From assembly GCA_027922465.2 (NCBI GenBank), contig BQMF02000275.1, forward strand, positions 186,001 to 250,000: a stretch of 64,000 bases of DNA, in the 5' to 3' direction. The number at the start of each line of letters is the position of its first letter. Position 1 is the stretch's first letter. The notes beneath the pieces are model-generated. The model was not told the origin of the DNA, ran no database searches, and was given only the letters and a program-made list of their open reading frames with translations. Positions 1 through 10,651 of this stretch are shown here, piece after piece. A program made the translations under genes and the position numbers. Source of the DNA: Turritopsis dohrnii. Taxonomy: Eukaryota; Cnidaria; Hydrozoa; Anthoathecata; Oceaniidae.

Positions 1-222
1 GAAATAGAGGTCTCAAAGACGTCTTTAAGACGTCGAAATAGACGTCTCAAAAACGACCTAAAAACGTTTTAAAGACGTCTTTTCAGCTCGTCTTAAAGAC
101 GTCTTAAAGACGTTCTGTGACTCGTCTCAAAGCGTTAACACATTTTAACCAGTCTAAGATATGTCAATAACGTCTCTTGGGTATGTTAAAAGACGTCTTA
201 AAGACGTCTTAGAGACGTTTTT
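1..222. repeat. Array of short AAGACGTCTT palindromes
   Basis: The decamer AAGACGTCTT and close variants built around GACGTC recur about ten times in roughly 220 bases, often joined by AAA or TTTT. Each unit is its own reverse complement, so the array can form many small hairpins. It directly precedes a retroelement coding fragment and may be part of that element or an older satellite into which it inserted. I see no gene in it; the reading frame through it is not protein-like. Confidence 0.6.
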
Positions 223-837
223 GTGTTTACTGGATCGTGTCATAAAGGTGGCTTCATATCGATTCGTCACAATGAGGTTAGAGATTTCACAGCAGAGTTA
301 CTGTCAGAATGCTGTAAAGATGTATCAACAGAACCAGTATTACAAGAACTAACTGGCGAAGGTTTACCACCGTCAACTATCCAAACAAATGATGCTCGTG
401 TCGATGTTGCTGTACGCGGATTCTGGGTTAAGGGGCAAGTAGCGTACTTTGATGTTAAGGTTTTCAACCCTACAGCTAAAAGCTACTTAACTCAGTCTCT
501 AACTGCATCACACAAAAGCAATGAACAAACAAAGAAAAGGAGCTATAACCAAAGGGTAAACCGTATTGACCAAGGAAGCTTCACACCACTAGTCTTCACT
601 TGCTTTGGCGATATGTCGCGAGAATGCTCGACCTTTTTCAACAGACTAGCAGAGATGATTGCGGATAAAAGAAACGAACCGATCCACATTATTAAAAATT
701 GGATAAGATGTAGAATAAACTTTAGCCTTCTCAGATGCCAACTGCTATGTCTCAGAGGATCTAGAGAATCAAAAAGGCTGTTTGCTGAACAAGATGACGT
801 CAATTTGATCACCACCGAATGTCAAATACAACCCTGA
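223..837 (+). pseudogene. C-terminal fragment of a retroelement polyprotein (nuclease-like domain)
   Basis: One open frame ends in a stop at 835-837. Family-like residues start near HKGGFISIRHNEVRD and run to the end. This matches, from memory, the C-terminal segment seen after reverse transcriptase in many cnidarian and sponge retroelement proteins. The pattern RVDVAVRGFW...FDVKVFNP has the spacing of a PD-(D/E)XK nuclease core (acidic residue, then D-x-K), followed by GSFTPLVF and a WIRCRINFSLLR...CLRGSR tail. No reverse transcriptase is present upstream, only the palindromic array, so this is a 5'-truncated copy rather than a host gene. The frame is intact over about 200 codons, which suggests a fairly recent insertion. 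The superfamily of the parent element is not settled from this piece. Confidence 0.65.
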
Positions 838-1693
838 ATCTTAACGTTTTTAATTTCTATTTCTATTTACTATAATATTGTTTATGCTGTGATTGGGAAG
901 AAGTCATTTTTGTAATAAAATGTTGCAATAAAATTTTCATAAAAAAAAAATTAATAAAAATTTCCATACCGGAAAAAAAAAAAACTATCAAAATGGGTTC
1001 TGGTTGGGGTTACGTCAAAGCCTTTCTGAGTTTTACAGGTTCACCAGAAAGTCTTTGCAATCATGTGTAAACCACAAGTGTCCTTAACACAACCAGAACG
1101 AATAAAAATTGACAGAAAGCCTTCAAATACATGCTTATTACTACAGTGTGTTCCAGAATGTTGGAAATTTCAAAGCTGTTCTTTTCAATGAGTATATCGA
1201 GTTTCATAATGATTTTCACAGCAATAGGAAGTTCTGTTTAACACCTTACTACTTGCATATTTTTGTGAAAAATGAAAAAGAGGTTAAGAAAAATAATTGT
1301 CTTGCGCGAATCAAAACAAAGCACAATACTGTCTAATAACTAGATGCGGTTTTCAATCAATCGTATGAAGTGTAAAAACACTTAGAAAGTCTAATATCTT
1401 AGCTTGATTGAAGGAAATCGCTACTGTAGACCAAGACCAAAAACATCTGAATGGGACACGTGGTTTTTGCTATACCACTAACTCAGAGCTTTGAAATTTC
1501 CTAATAAAGAATTATGACTTTCAACAAATTTCGGTTCCAGAGGAGTAGACAGCACTCATCATCTACGTTGATGACGAAATTATGGCTTCATGACGAATTT
1601 TACTTCCACGAAGGGTTGAATGCAAGGAGGTTTTTCTCTCATTTTCTCGCGGTGAATAAAAGTTGGCTTTGTATCTTTGGTTGTTTGATTTGC
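838..1693. other. No gene seen
   Basis: AT-rich sequence after the retroelement stop. Two AATAAA-like hexamers near 915-935 followed by an A-rich run at about 942-960 could be the poly(A) end of that retroelement. I see nothing else that can be supported. Confidence 0.4.
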
Positions 1694-1784
1694 AACCTCG
1701 TCGCCAGGGCTTCTTGCCTTTTCGATATATACGGATGGCGGCGCCGTATATACCGAAAAGGCAAGAAGCCCTGGGAACGAGGTT
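1694..1784. mobile_element. Foldback MITE, AACCTCGT...GGGCTTCTTGCC family, copy 1
   Basis: The two halves are near-perfect reverse complements (AACCTCGTCGCCAGGGCTTC on the left, its complement ending in ACGAGGTT on the right) around a short GC-rich centre at about 1733-1745. The flanks TTTGATTTG (left) and GTTGACTTG (right) match at 7 of 9 positions, consistent with an aged 9-bp target-site duplication. A cleaner copy of the same family lies at 33435-33515 and a half-copy near 38279-38305. Confidence 0.7.
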
Positions 1785-1809
1785 TGGTTGACTTGATCTC
1801 GATAAATAT

Positions 1810-1929
1810 CCCAGTGGGTAGTATCATCAAAAAGTCATTGCCGGCGGAAGGCAATTTCATTGAAATTGTGTGCATATTTCCATGGAAATGCACTCCTTAA
1901 CAGCTGTTTTCAACAAATTTACCCGCTGG
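1810..1929. mobile_element. MITE of the CCAGTGGG family, copy 1
   Basis: About 120 bp bounded by CCCAGTGGG on the left and CCCGCTGG on the right in inverted orientation, with a GGAAATGCACTCCTTAACAG core. Related copies lie near 3100-3205, 8784-8883, 48755-48874 and 59855-59965. Confidence 0.6.
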
Positions 1930-2888
1930 CGGCATTGTCTTTTTCTTCTTATGGAAATTTTGCGGAAACTAGTACAAACAACTGCAAAGCGTATTGCCAT
2001 CATATTTTTCATCACTCATAAATAAGATAAATAAATAAGTCAAGAAAATACAACTAAGAGAAACAAATAAAAGACTTATTCTTTTGACTTGAAAAAGAAA
2101 ATAAAGTAAGAGAATCAAATAACTTGTAAAAAAAAAATAGATTCTTAAATCATAAGTCAAGAAAGATAATGAAATTTCATCCACTTAATGCTTAAGCCAA
2201 GAAAATCAACGAATTTTATTTTTTGTACAGTTTTGATGGGTCACGAAGTAACGTAGATCAAATTAGATAGATATGGACACCAAGATGTCAGAATTCGAGC
2301 AGCCTGTGTGTTAACATTTGGTTGTTTTTCTTTACTCTTTGTTTCTCATGAAATATTTTTACTTGAGTATTTTCATAAAGGATGAAGATGTTATATCACT
2401 GTTAAGCAAGAAATCATTTCACTAAGCCGAGGTAGAGAACTTTCCAGAACCATACGTTTTCTAGATCATTTCCCACTAAATCCAATGAAATACATAACCA
2501 CTAAACTGGGTTCATTGAGTTGTATGTAGAAAACTGAGTGAAAAATTACAATTGACTTTATCAATTTCTGTTATGGAGAACACGTGTGACGAAAAGTTAG
2601 GGAGACAATCTATGAGGGAGAACGCTCAAACCATCATCAAAACAGCATGTATTTGCTTGCGTCGCTGACTAAAAAAATACAAAAGAATTGGTGGCAAGGT
2701 GGACATTTTCTGAAAATGATTTTCAGATGAACTGAAAAAAAAAGATACGTACTAACACAACTCAGAGATTCTCTTGAAAACTTCATGTCTTCTATAAACC
2801 ATTTATTTACAAAAATATATCAGATGTCCATAGTCTAGTTATTGTCTTAACACGGAGTACTGGGAATGAAAGTGGTACAATATTAAGA

Positions 2889-2920
<32 letters not shown>

Positions 2921-3099
2921 CAACACTGAACAACAACAAATTGAGATTTCCATCTTGTGGAGTTGAAAACATTACGAGTTGAAGCGAGATAGAGTTTTGT
3001 TCCAAATGTTATTTTAAAACTTTCGAGACTTCGTTCTACATCATATTTTAACTCGTTTAAGTGCAAATATACAGACTCGATAGCCCAAGCTAGGGTGAT
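1930..3099. other. No gene seen; poly-A tract
   Basis: AT-rich sequence without a convincing reading frame. A run of 29 A residues sits at 2892-2920. It may include the 3' flank of the RasGAP gene that ends at 4024 on the minus strand, but I could not pick a polyadenylation site. Confidence 0.4.
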
Positions 3100-3205
3100 C
3101 CCAGTGGGTAAATTTGTTGAGAAATAACTGTGAAGGAGTGCATTTCTATAGAAATACAAACACTATTTCAATAACAATGCTTTTCCTCACAATGATTCTT
3201 TTGGT
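3100..3205. mobile_element. MITE of the CCAGTGGG family, copy 2
   Basis: Starts CCAGTGGGTAAATTTGTTGA and carries the family core GGAGTGCATTTCTATAGAAA. The right terminus is eroded, so the end is approximate. Confidence 0.5.
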
Positions 3206-4023
3206 GATGTTTATGAAAAAAAATGTAAGAATGAAGAACAGAAAAAGTAAAATAAAATTTAAAAGGGGAAAAAAAACTTGTTTTTTTCTGCAGAAAAGAA
3301 ATGTTACTAAAAATAAGTCTGAGAAAAATCCATGGTGGAAAAATATTAAATATATCCAGCTAAAAAAACTTCTCTTTTCCATTCATAAATTCTATTTACA
3401 ATAAAGTGAGAATACATAAATAAATTTCCGACAATTCAAAAACAACAATAAGTCAAAACAACAGCAACAACAACAACAACAAAATCAAACAACGGAGAAG
3501 AGACATAGTGGAAGGCGTGTTGCCGCTCTCTTCTCCGCAGTGAGCAAAAATGCTAATCTGCTCCTTTGTTTTACATCGGGGAGTTTAATGCAGATTCATA
3601 AATGATTCGTTCCAGAACGAATGTCCTTGTTAAGGATCCGTATGGAAGATGAGCCGATTTGAACATAAGATGTCTTTCATTGTCACTATAGATATTCAAG
3701 AGAAAATACATCTCAAGGATGTTTTACTATTTCAGAAATTGGACATTTAATTATCGATCTTCGAAATAAGCACGGCGATAGATGCCGTGTGCGTGTATGA
3801 TTCGCTTTGCCACATACACTGGTGAATCTACGACATTTGTCGACTTCAAAAAGCAGTTCGTTCCCATGCCTTTTTTTTACCACCGGTTACATTGACGTCA
3901 CTTAGCAATCACTCTCCATCACGTTTTTTTGGAGTCTACTCCTGCAGAGCGATGCTCCCCCTTGCTGCTTCTGAATGACCTCCGTAGTGACTTGAACTGC
4001 GTATTCAGTGTACCGGCGGTTAG
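3206..4023. other. 3' flank of the minus-strand RasGAP gene; small hairpin
   Basis: Lies downstream of the stop codon at 4024-4026. It includes a CAACAACAAC microsatellite near 3464-3481 and a hairpin whose arms CGGAGAAGAG and CTCTTCTCCG face each other at about 3493-3538. No coding exon could be supported here; the frame across 3902-4114 is the antisense or out-of-frame shadow of the last RasGAP exon. Confidence 0.4.
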
Positions 4024-7000
4024 TCATAACTTCTTGGGTGCGAAATGCTTGTGGAGAAAGAGAAGAGTGCGACGGACATCCAGAACAACGTATTCGTTCA
4101 GGTTCATGATCTGAAAACACGTAACAACAAAAATAAAAAACAACAAACAATATAAAATCAAAAACCCACCATCCATGTAAGAAAAGTATCACGTGGATTC
4201 ATAATTTAATGCAAGACCAGATTAGATGATCACACTTACCGGATCACGAAAATGCTGTAATTCTAGTAAGTTTTCCAAATGAAGATCAAACTCCATCAGG
4301 TTAGCTTGACCAGGGATTGGCGCTACAAAAATGAAAAAATCATCAAAGGTATTTGTGACTTACTGGAGATGCAAAACAAAACCTCCACTAAGAAGAGAAA
4401 GTATAGAGATCACATACAGAGGGCGCATACAGAGGGCGCATAAACTGCTTAATGGGTGGTTCTACTTACTTTTGAGATGTAACGTTATTCGGTAGATTCC
4501 GGGTTCTGCACAAAACACTGTAAATGATATATTTTGCTTCCTAAAAAAGAAGTTTTCGAAGAAATGATCAGGGTGGCCACATTATTTTTTAAAAAAATTT
4601 CCAGTATTTTTCCGGGACATTTCCAGGAAAATCACCAACGATTCAAGGATAACTTCACAGGACAGAAAATAAAAAAAAAAAAATGCAAAAATTAACTTTT
4701 GATTAACACAGCTTTTGTAACAAGGGCAGGTATCTGAAAATCCTCTATTGTGCTCTGGCTAACATTTACTGTGCCGTTTGACTTTACTGTACTGATTGAG
4801 GAAGTGACTGGCTGCTGGAATTTCACTAAAACAAATATACTAAAGAAATTATCTACTAACCTCTAGATATTCCGATTTCGAATAGTGTATGTATTCAATC
4901 ACTAAGTAGAGAACTGATGTCACCCATCTGATCTACTAGACTAATGTCACCAATCTGACTTATTCACCTGTGAAAAACATCACGGATGAAGCAGCTGCAC
5001 TTGCAATCTGCTTGTGTTTCATCCAGCAGTATGAGAATCAAGAGCAGAAACACCCACATTTGAAATATCAAACTCAGTTTGCCAAAACGAACATTTAACT
5101 CTTGATCTATTCTTTGGAACTGCTTCAACCCAATTCGAATATTTCTCATCTGTCAGCCATTCAATTTGAAGGTGACACTTCTTAACTTTCGGTGGCATTT
5201 TTAACTATTTTCTAAATTCATGTCTGAAAAATAGACCTATGTTTCTTACTGAATCAAAACCTTTCCAAAAAAAACAAAGCTTCTGCTATGTACTTATATT
5301 GATACTAGTATATGTACAAGGAAAATGTCAAAGCTTTACATATCACCACTGCAACTAGAAAGAGAATTGGAGGTCTTATAATTGAACATGGCTAAACACT
5401 CATAAATTTCAAATTATAAAATGACATCATAGAGCATCGAAATTATTGAAATAAAAAAAGTGAGAGTCATTAGGGGTGTAGTTACTGAAATACATATGAA
5501 AGAAACGTCATCCAAACATACTCAGTAAATAAGTTAAAATACATAATTTCAATTAAACGTTAAAAATAAGAAAAATCTAAAATTTCCAGGAATTCCAGAA
5601 AATTTCAAGGAAAAATGGGAAATTTGAATGTGTTTCAAGAACTTTTCCAGGACAAAAATAAATCCACGACTTTTGCAGGAATTCAAGGAATTCCAGGACC
5701 TGTGGCCACCCTGATGATTAAGCAAAAAATATCTGTACAAGTTTAAGAAAGGCATCAAGTGCAAGCTTGATTGAAAGTGACGTTCACTTGCAACACACCA
5801 TAAAACACTGAGGCGATCTGATAGTCATGGCCTCACCTTTTATCAGAGATTGATCGACTCTCCAGTATCACGCCATCTTTTTCAAGATGATGGTAAGTGA
5901 ATTTAAAAGGTCCAGAATTTTGTTTGTGATGCTTCCCAAGATTGGCGCTTCCCTCCTACAAATGGGAGATCGAGAACATGACTTGCTGGCCTCTATACAC
6001 TTTATCACTTTATCAAAATCATACAGAAAATATAGCACCATTACCCTAATTGCAGCTTTGCTTCTCACGCTGTGCAAATATTCTACAAAACCAAAATAAA
6101 TGTGTCATAAAAAAGGGAAAACATTTACCATCATGATGGCAAAATAACCGAGTGCCGAACATTAATGGATTATTACCTTTATAAGCGTCCAATTGTTGGC
6201 TTAAAAACTCACCATGCCAGCTAAGAGTCTAGAAATAATCGTAGTGATTAAAGGAAGAACGAATGAACAATCAAAAACAGATAAGAAGCCAACGCTTACT
6301 TCTTTAACACTTCGCAGACCCTTTAATTCACGTAACATTCTATCATACTGTAGTTCCTGTTGCATTACTCTCTAGAAAAATAAATAAATAAATAAATAAT
6401 TTGCCTCCATTACTCAAACATTTTGGCTTGTTTTCCATCATTCAAATATTTCGGCTTGTTACAGGTAAAATATTCGTAAGAAACGAAAGTTTAAAGACAA
6501 CTATCGCACTTACGTCTTTCACATTTTTGAAGAATTCATCGTCTTTATACGTAACGTCATTCTCTTTCAATGCTTCCAGATGTGACGCAACCAGACCCGC
6601 CAGACGACGCACTTCTTCGTCACGTACGCTGTTTTTGGCGTGTTTTAATGCGTCGCTCAGAGACTGTTGTTGCATCAGATAGGGTGCCTGCGCATAAAAG
6701 ATTTTCAAAATGATATTAATCCCGCCAAGGAAATGGGAAACTAATAAGAGTGCACATTTCTGGACTTACCGTGCTCAACAGTCTGGTCAGTAATTTTCGA
6801 CATTGATTTCGTAAAGCTTTAATCCCACGCTCGGTTGTTTTATCGAAATCAGGCGCGTCATTTTTCAGGTTCGACGTGACATCCCACCGACTTAACAGAT
6901 TGACGTCGATACTCATATTCTCTTGTACGGACGCAGAAGAAGCAGGGACGCCTAGCTCTTCCAACAACACCGTCAGCTTGTCGTTATCATCGGCTATCTA

Positions 7001-10000
7001 AACACGAACAACGATAGACTCGCCGTTAGATATGAGAAGACTGACAATGGAAAACCTTACAATCAATCCACTGTACTCACCAAAAAGTCTTGATACTTGC
7101 ACAGCAACTCATGCAGTCGGAACATTTCTTTTAGTGTGATGGTAATACACATGTCCTTTGGTAACGAAAGGTACTGTTCAATCTACAAAAGTAAACAAAC
7201 GTTGAGAAAAAAAAACAGTAGCAAGTTTAAACAACTATCCTTTGCAAGTTAAAACAACTATCCTTAGTAGCAAGTTATCCTTTGCTTGAAGAAGAAGAGA
7301 CCTACCTCCAAATACGAGTGGAAGTCATCAACGTCACACAGTTTGTGAAGGAATTGCTAGAAATAACAAAAACTATATCAGATAAGAAGAGAACACCACG
7401 AAAAAATTGAGGAATTTTATTGGAGGACATTTCCATCATCGATAGAGATTGTGTTTGAGGGAGGGGGACTCGAATACAGAACACCTGTTGTGCCAGCAGA
7501 ACACGCTATCGTTATGCCACTGCTGCATTCTGGTTCTCAATGAATAAATAAATTACCTGTAGAGAGTTCTGCCTCGCTGTGACAAAATCTTGAAGAGGTT
7601 TCATGTATACTTCCTTGAGAACCTGCGAGGCGCCTTTGTTGCTGATGGCTTGTAAAAGCTTCGCAATCTATGAAACAAAAGCGATGGAGAGAGACGTGAA
7701 AGTGGAGGAGAGTGGAAACTTCAATCAGTCAGTAACAGTCATTAGACCAACATACCAAAATGAAATTCCTCCGCATAGTTGCACGTGGTTGCGCATTCAA
7801 CAACATGTAATCTGAAAAGACAACAAAAAAAATGCTGGTAAGTATGACCATTCTGAACACACCAAACGAACATCCAGCGAAACGAGAAGGCTTACTGTGA
7901 GGAGACACAATAGCAGGGTTGATGAAACGTAACAGGAAGAATCCACCAATCAAACCAGTTATATTCTCGTCAGGGATTTCAGGGAATTTCTCCTACAGAT
8001 TGAAAAAAAAAAAAAAAAATAAACGACTAGGTTATTTTTTCATGTCTTGCTTTGCCAGGCTACAACATCCACCACATTACCTACCCTGCACAGCTGATAA
8101 ATGGCTTTACATAACCATCGAATCCCATAAGGAACATAGTCTAGTGACGAAATGATAGCATCAAAAAATTTCGCCGTGATTTCTTCCAACCCTTTCAGTC
8201 GAAAGTTAATAACTTCTTTGACTTTGGAGTCTCGAAGAGCTCTCTCCATCGTAATGTTGTTTTGCTCGTCGTCAATGATGTCGTGAACGGAACAGTAGAC
8301 TTTGACCGGGTTAACTTCCAAATTTAAATCCATATTAGCGTTGACATCTTCGACCAGCTCTTGTAAAGTTTCTTTCAGGTATTCTTGACCTGGTCCGCGT
8401 CTGCAATGAAATCAGAAGTTTGTTGAAGTGAATACAAAATAGGGACAGTGAGGCACAGGAAGGTCAGCTAAATTTCAATAGAAGATGGAGAACATCAACA
8501 TGTTCGCAACTGAGCAACTGACTGTAGGACGAAGGTACTTCTGGCTGGTTACATACTGAACAAACGAATTACCTTGTATACGTTGTCATCATCCTCGATA
8601 TTGCAGTGTTGGCACGCATTAAACTTCCGAACTCGTCCGTTTCAAGAAATTCCATTTGTAAAGCAAGCTGTGATAAGAGAAATGAAAGTATGATTGAAAA
8701 GAGAAAACCACACGGCTGTAAACATTCAAAAAATAGAATATTTTCTTCTGTGCTAATATGATCTCATCTCATAACGGGTTACCAAAAATCACTGCAAAGG
8801 AGTGCACCTCTATAGAAACATACACAGTATTTTAATAAACATGCTCTTCATCACAGTGAGTTTTTGACGATTTTGCCCACTGGAATAGATATTTGTGAAA
8901 CTAACCTCAAACATCTTCAGGAGTAAATGTTCCTCTCGAGCTTCATATTGTTTGCCATACAGACTAAACATCACTATTTGCAGCAGCTCTAAAAACACAA
9001 AACATTTTACATGATACCTTCCCTCATATCTTCTCCAGCATTCATTTACATACACAAATAGGATGGCTAGCCTGATTCCAATACTAGTTTGTTCTGGCTG
9101 TTTCGAAAACTTGTGATGAACAGTGATCAAAGGGAAAACATACCGTCAATTTCTGTTGGTGCAACTGATCTTGTCAATTTTGCTAAGTATTTCGGTTCAG
9201 TTTGCAGCAGAAAAAACAAGTTCCCAAAACACTATAAACAAAACATGCAGCCTCGTAAGAAAACTAGAAGGAAAACAAACTGAACAATTTGTTAAGAGAT
9301 ACCCATCGCATTACAGGTACCTATTACATTGCACCTACTTTTCGTTGTATGTCATCTTTTAACACACCAAGTCTGTGTTCTCCGAATGTGATGTTATCTG
9401 GAAATTCCTACAAGTAAACAGCTAATTCTAAAAACTCAATTTGAAAATAGCAAACGAAGTTGCTTACGAATTCAAAATTACATCAGATTATAGATTGTGA
9501 TTTAAAGGGACTAGCCAGATTCTTATAAGGGCTTTCCTACCACAAAGAAATATTACCTCAACAGAAATCTTATGATTGATGAGTAAGGCGATTCTTTGAT
9601 CGAAGAAGTTGACTTCTTTTTCCAATTCAAAGTTCTTCTTGCACTGCTTACATATTTCAGCTTTTAATTCTTGCAGCTGTTGACGAACTAAATGATAACA
9701 TGGACAATCATACTGAGGATTGTTATCATAAATATTATAAATATTCATGGCAAATCCTTAAGGCAGACTTTCTATAATAACAGAAAGTAGCCAAGAAGAT
9801 GCAATCAAATCACAATTTGTGCAGAATTACAATTGAACCAAATCTGTATCAACAAGCTGGTTGTCGGATAATGCTTGAGATAGATTGATCAAGGCTGACG
9901 AAGAATAATTCTACCTTCCATAAAACATTAATCATAAAATTTCAGTTTTAAAGAGAACCGACATCCAACATTGCACACACAAAAAATAACTTTCTTACAA

Positions 10001-10651
10001 GACACAATTATAATGGGAAGCATGACTCATCAATGGTAATTACTGCTTCTATTCATTTGAAATGACAAGTAGGAACTTGGAAGATATATATAAACAACAA
10101 CTATGAATTCAAGCAAAGATAAACAACATAAGTGATGGGACTGTGAAAGGTAGCCAAAGTACAAACGTTGCCCTGCTTGTAAAATTTCAGCTCATCTAGA
10201 TGCAATAGATAAAAAATGGCTGGAATGCAGAGCAAGAACAGAAGATATTAAAAATCCTGAATAATTATCTTGTAATGACTTGTTAATTTCAAAGAAAACC
10301 ATTGCACACATTCGGAGAAGAATAAACATTAAAAATTAGTCCTTTGTTAAAAGGTTTATTCTCAACCACTGCAGCAGATTTAACAATAGAGAAAAAATGC
10401 TGGTAATATGGTGGTGTATTGTTCAAAACCTTTGTTGACTTCTAGAAGCAACTAAAACGACCCTGCATAAAGATAGCGAAATGCTTGTAAAAATAACAAC
10501 AGCCAGCACCAAATTAAAAATACTTACGCTTGTCATAAAGTTCTTCGTTTAACACCCAAGCTTTCTTTTGATCTTCTTGTATAAACAAGCGATTGGCACT
10601 TATTTCGGCCGACAAACAGTTCATAGCAGACTCATATGCAAACACAGGCAT
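4024..10651 (-). CDS. IQGAP-related RasGAP protein (rgaA/GapA-like), 22 exons
   Basis: Reconstructed minus-strand exons, all GT-AG and phase-consistent: 10651-10528, 9687-9557, 9407-9339, 9231-9144, 8988-8906, 8667-8573, 8400-8085, 7992-7896, 7811-7756, 7667-7557, 7356-7306, 7182-7081, 6997-6770, 6687-6514, 6371-6300, 6228-6213 (16 nt), 6082-6045, 5955-5837, 4825-4788, 4505-4470, 4322-4240, 4110-4024; 737 aa. Residues about 50-85 form the pre-GAP helix ([12 protein letters not shown], as in IQGAPs). The GAP-related domain follows with [41 protein letters not shown]-type [10 protein letters not shown] and the signature [14 protein letters not shown] (about 320-331). An IQGAP-type RasGAP_C region ends in [13 protein letters not shown]. 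No calponin-homology domain or IQ repeats were found, so it resembles the short IQGAP relatives. Arg183 sits where IQGAPs carry Thr. The start chosen is the first Met after an in-frame stop; Met at 10624 is an alternative, and a splice acceptor at 10631-10632 leaves open an upstream exon. Confidence 0.88.
4569..5713. mobile_element. hAT-like terminal inverted repeats CAGGGTGGCCACA, 5-bp flanking repeat
   Basis: CAGGGTGGCCACA at 4569 faces TGTGGCCACCCTG ending at 5713, and ATGAT occurs immediately outside both ends (4564-4568 and 5714-5718). Subterminal TTTCCAGGA-rich sequence is shared by both arms. The oddity is that the 38-nt RasGAP exon 4788-4825 falls inside the interval, so this may be two separate inverted copies rather than one element. 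Confidence 0.55.
7466..7530 (-). repeat. tRNA-like SINE relic in a RasGAP intron
   Basis: On the minus strand a TGGCATAACG A-box-like stretch is followed by TATTCGAGTCC, a good match to a Pol III B box, with about 40 bases between. There is no tRNA cloverleaf and the sequence sits within the intron 7357-7556, so a decayed tRNA-derived SINE head is more likely than a tRNA gene. Confidence 0.35.
8784..8883. mobile_element. MITE of the CCAGTGGG family, copy 3
   Basis: Contains the family core GGAGTGCACCTCTATAGAAA and ends TTGCCCACTGG at 8883, in the RasGAP intron between exons 8988-8906 and 8667-8573. The left end is eroded. Confidence 0.5.

Noticed and set aside
3902..4192. 96-codon minus-strand frame overlapping the RasGAP 3' end
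   Set aside because: The IQGAP-like C-terminus reads in a different frame (4110-4024) that joins in phase to exon 4322-4240; the longer frame is a shadow.
5714..5836. Alternative 20-nt exon (VLWCVA) that would also satisfy the RasGAP phase between 5837 and 4505
   Set aside because: Weak acceptor and no similarity to the family, whereas the exon at 4825-4788 gives the FLNQYK segment seen in IQGAPs.
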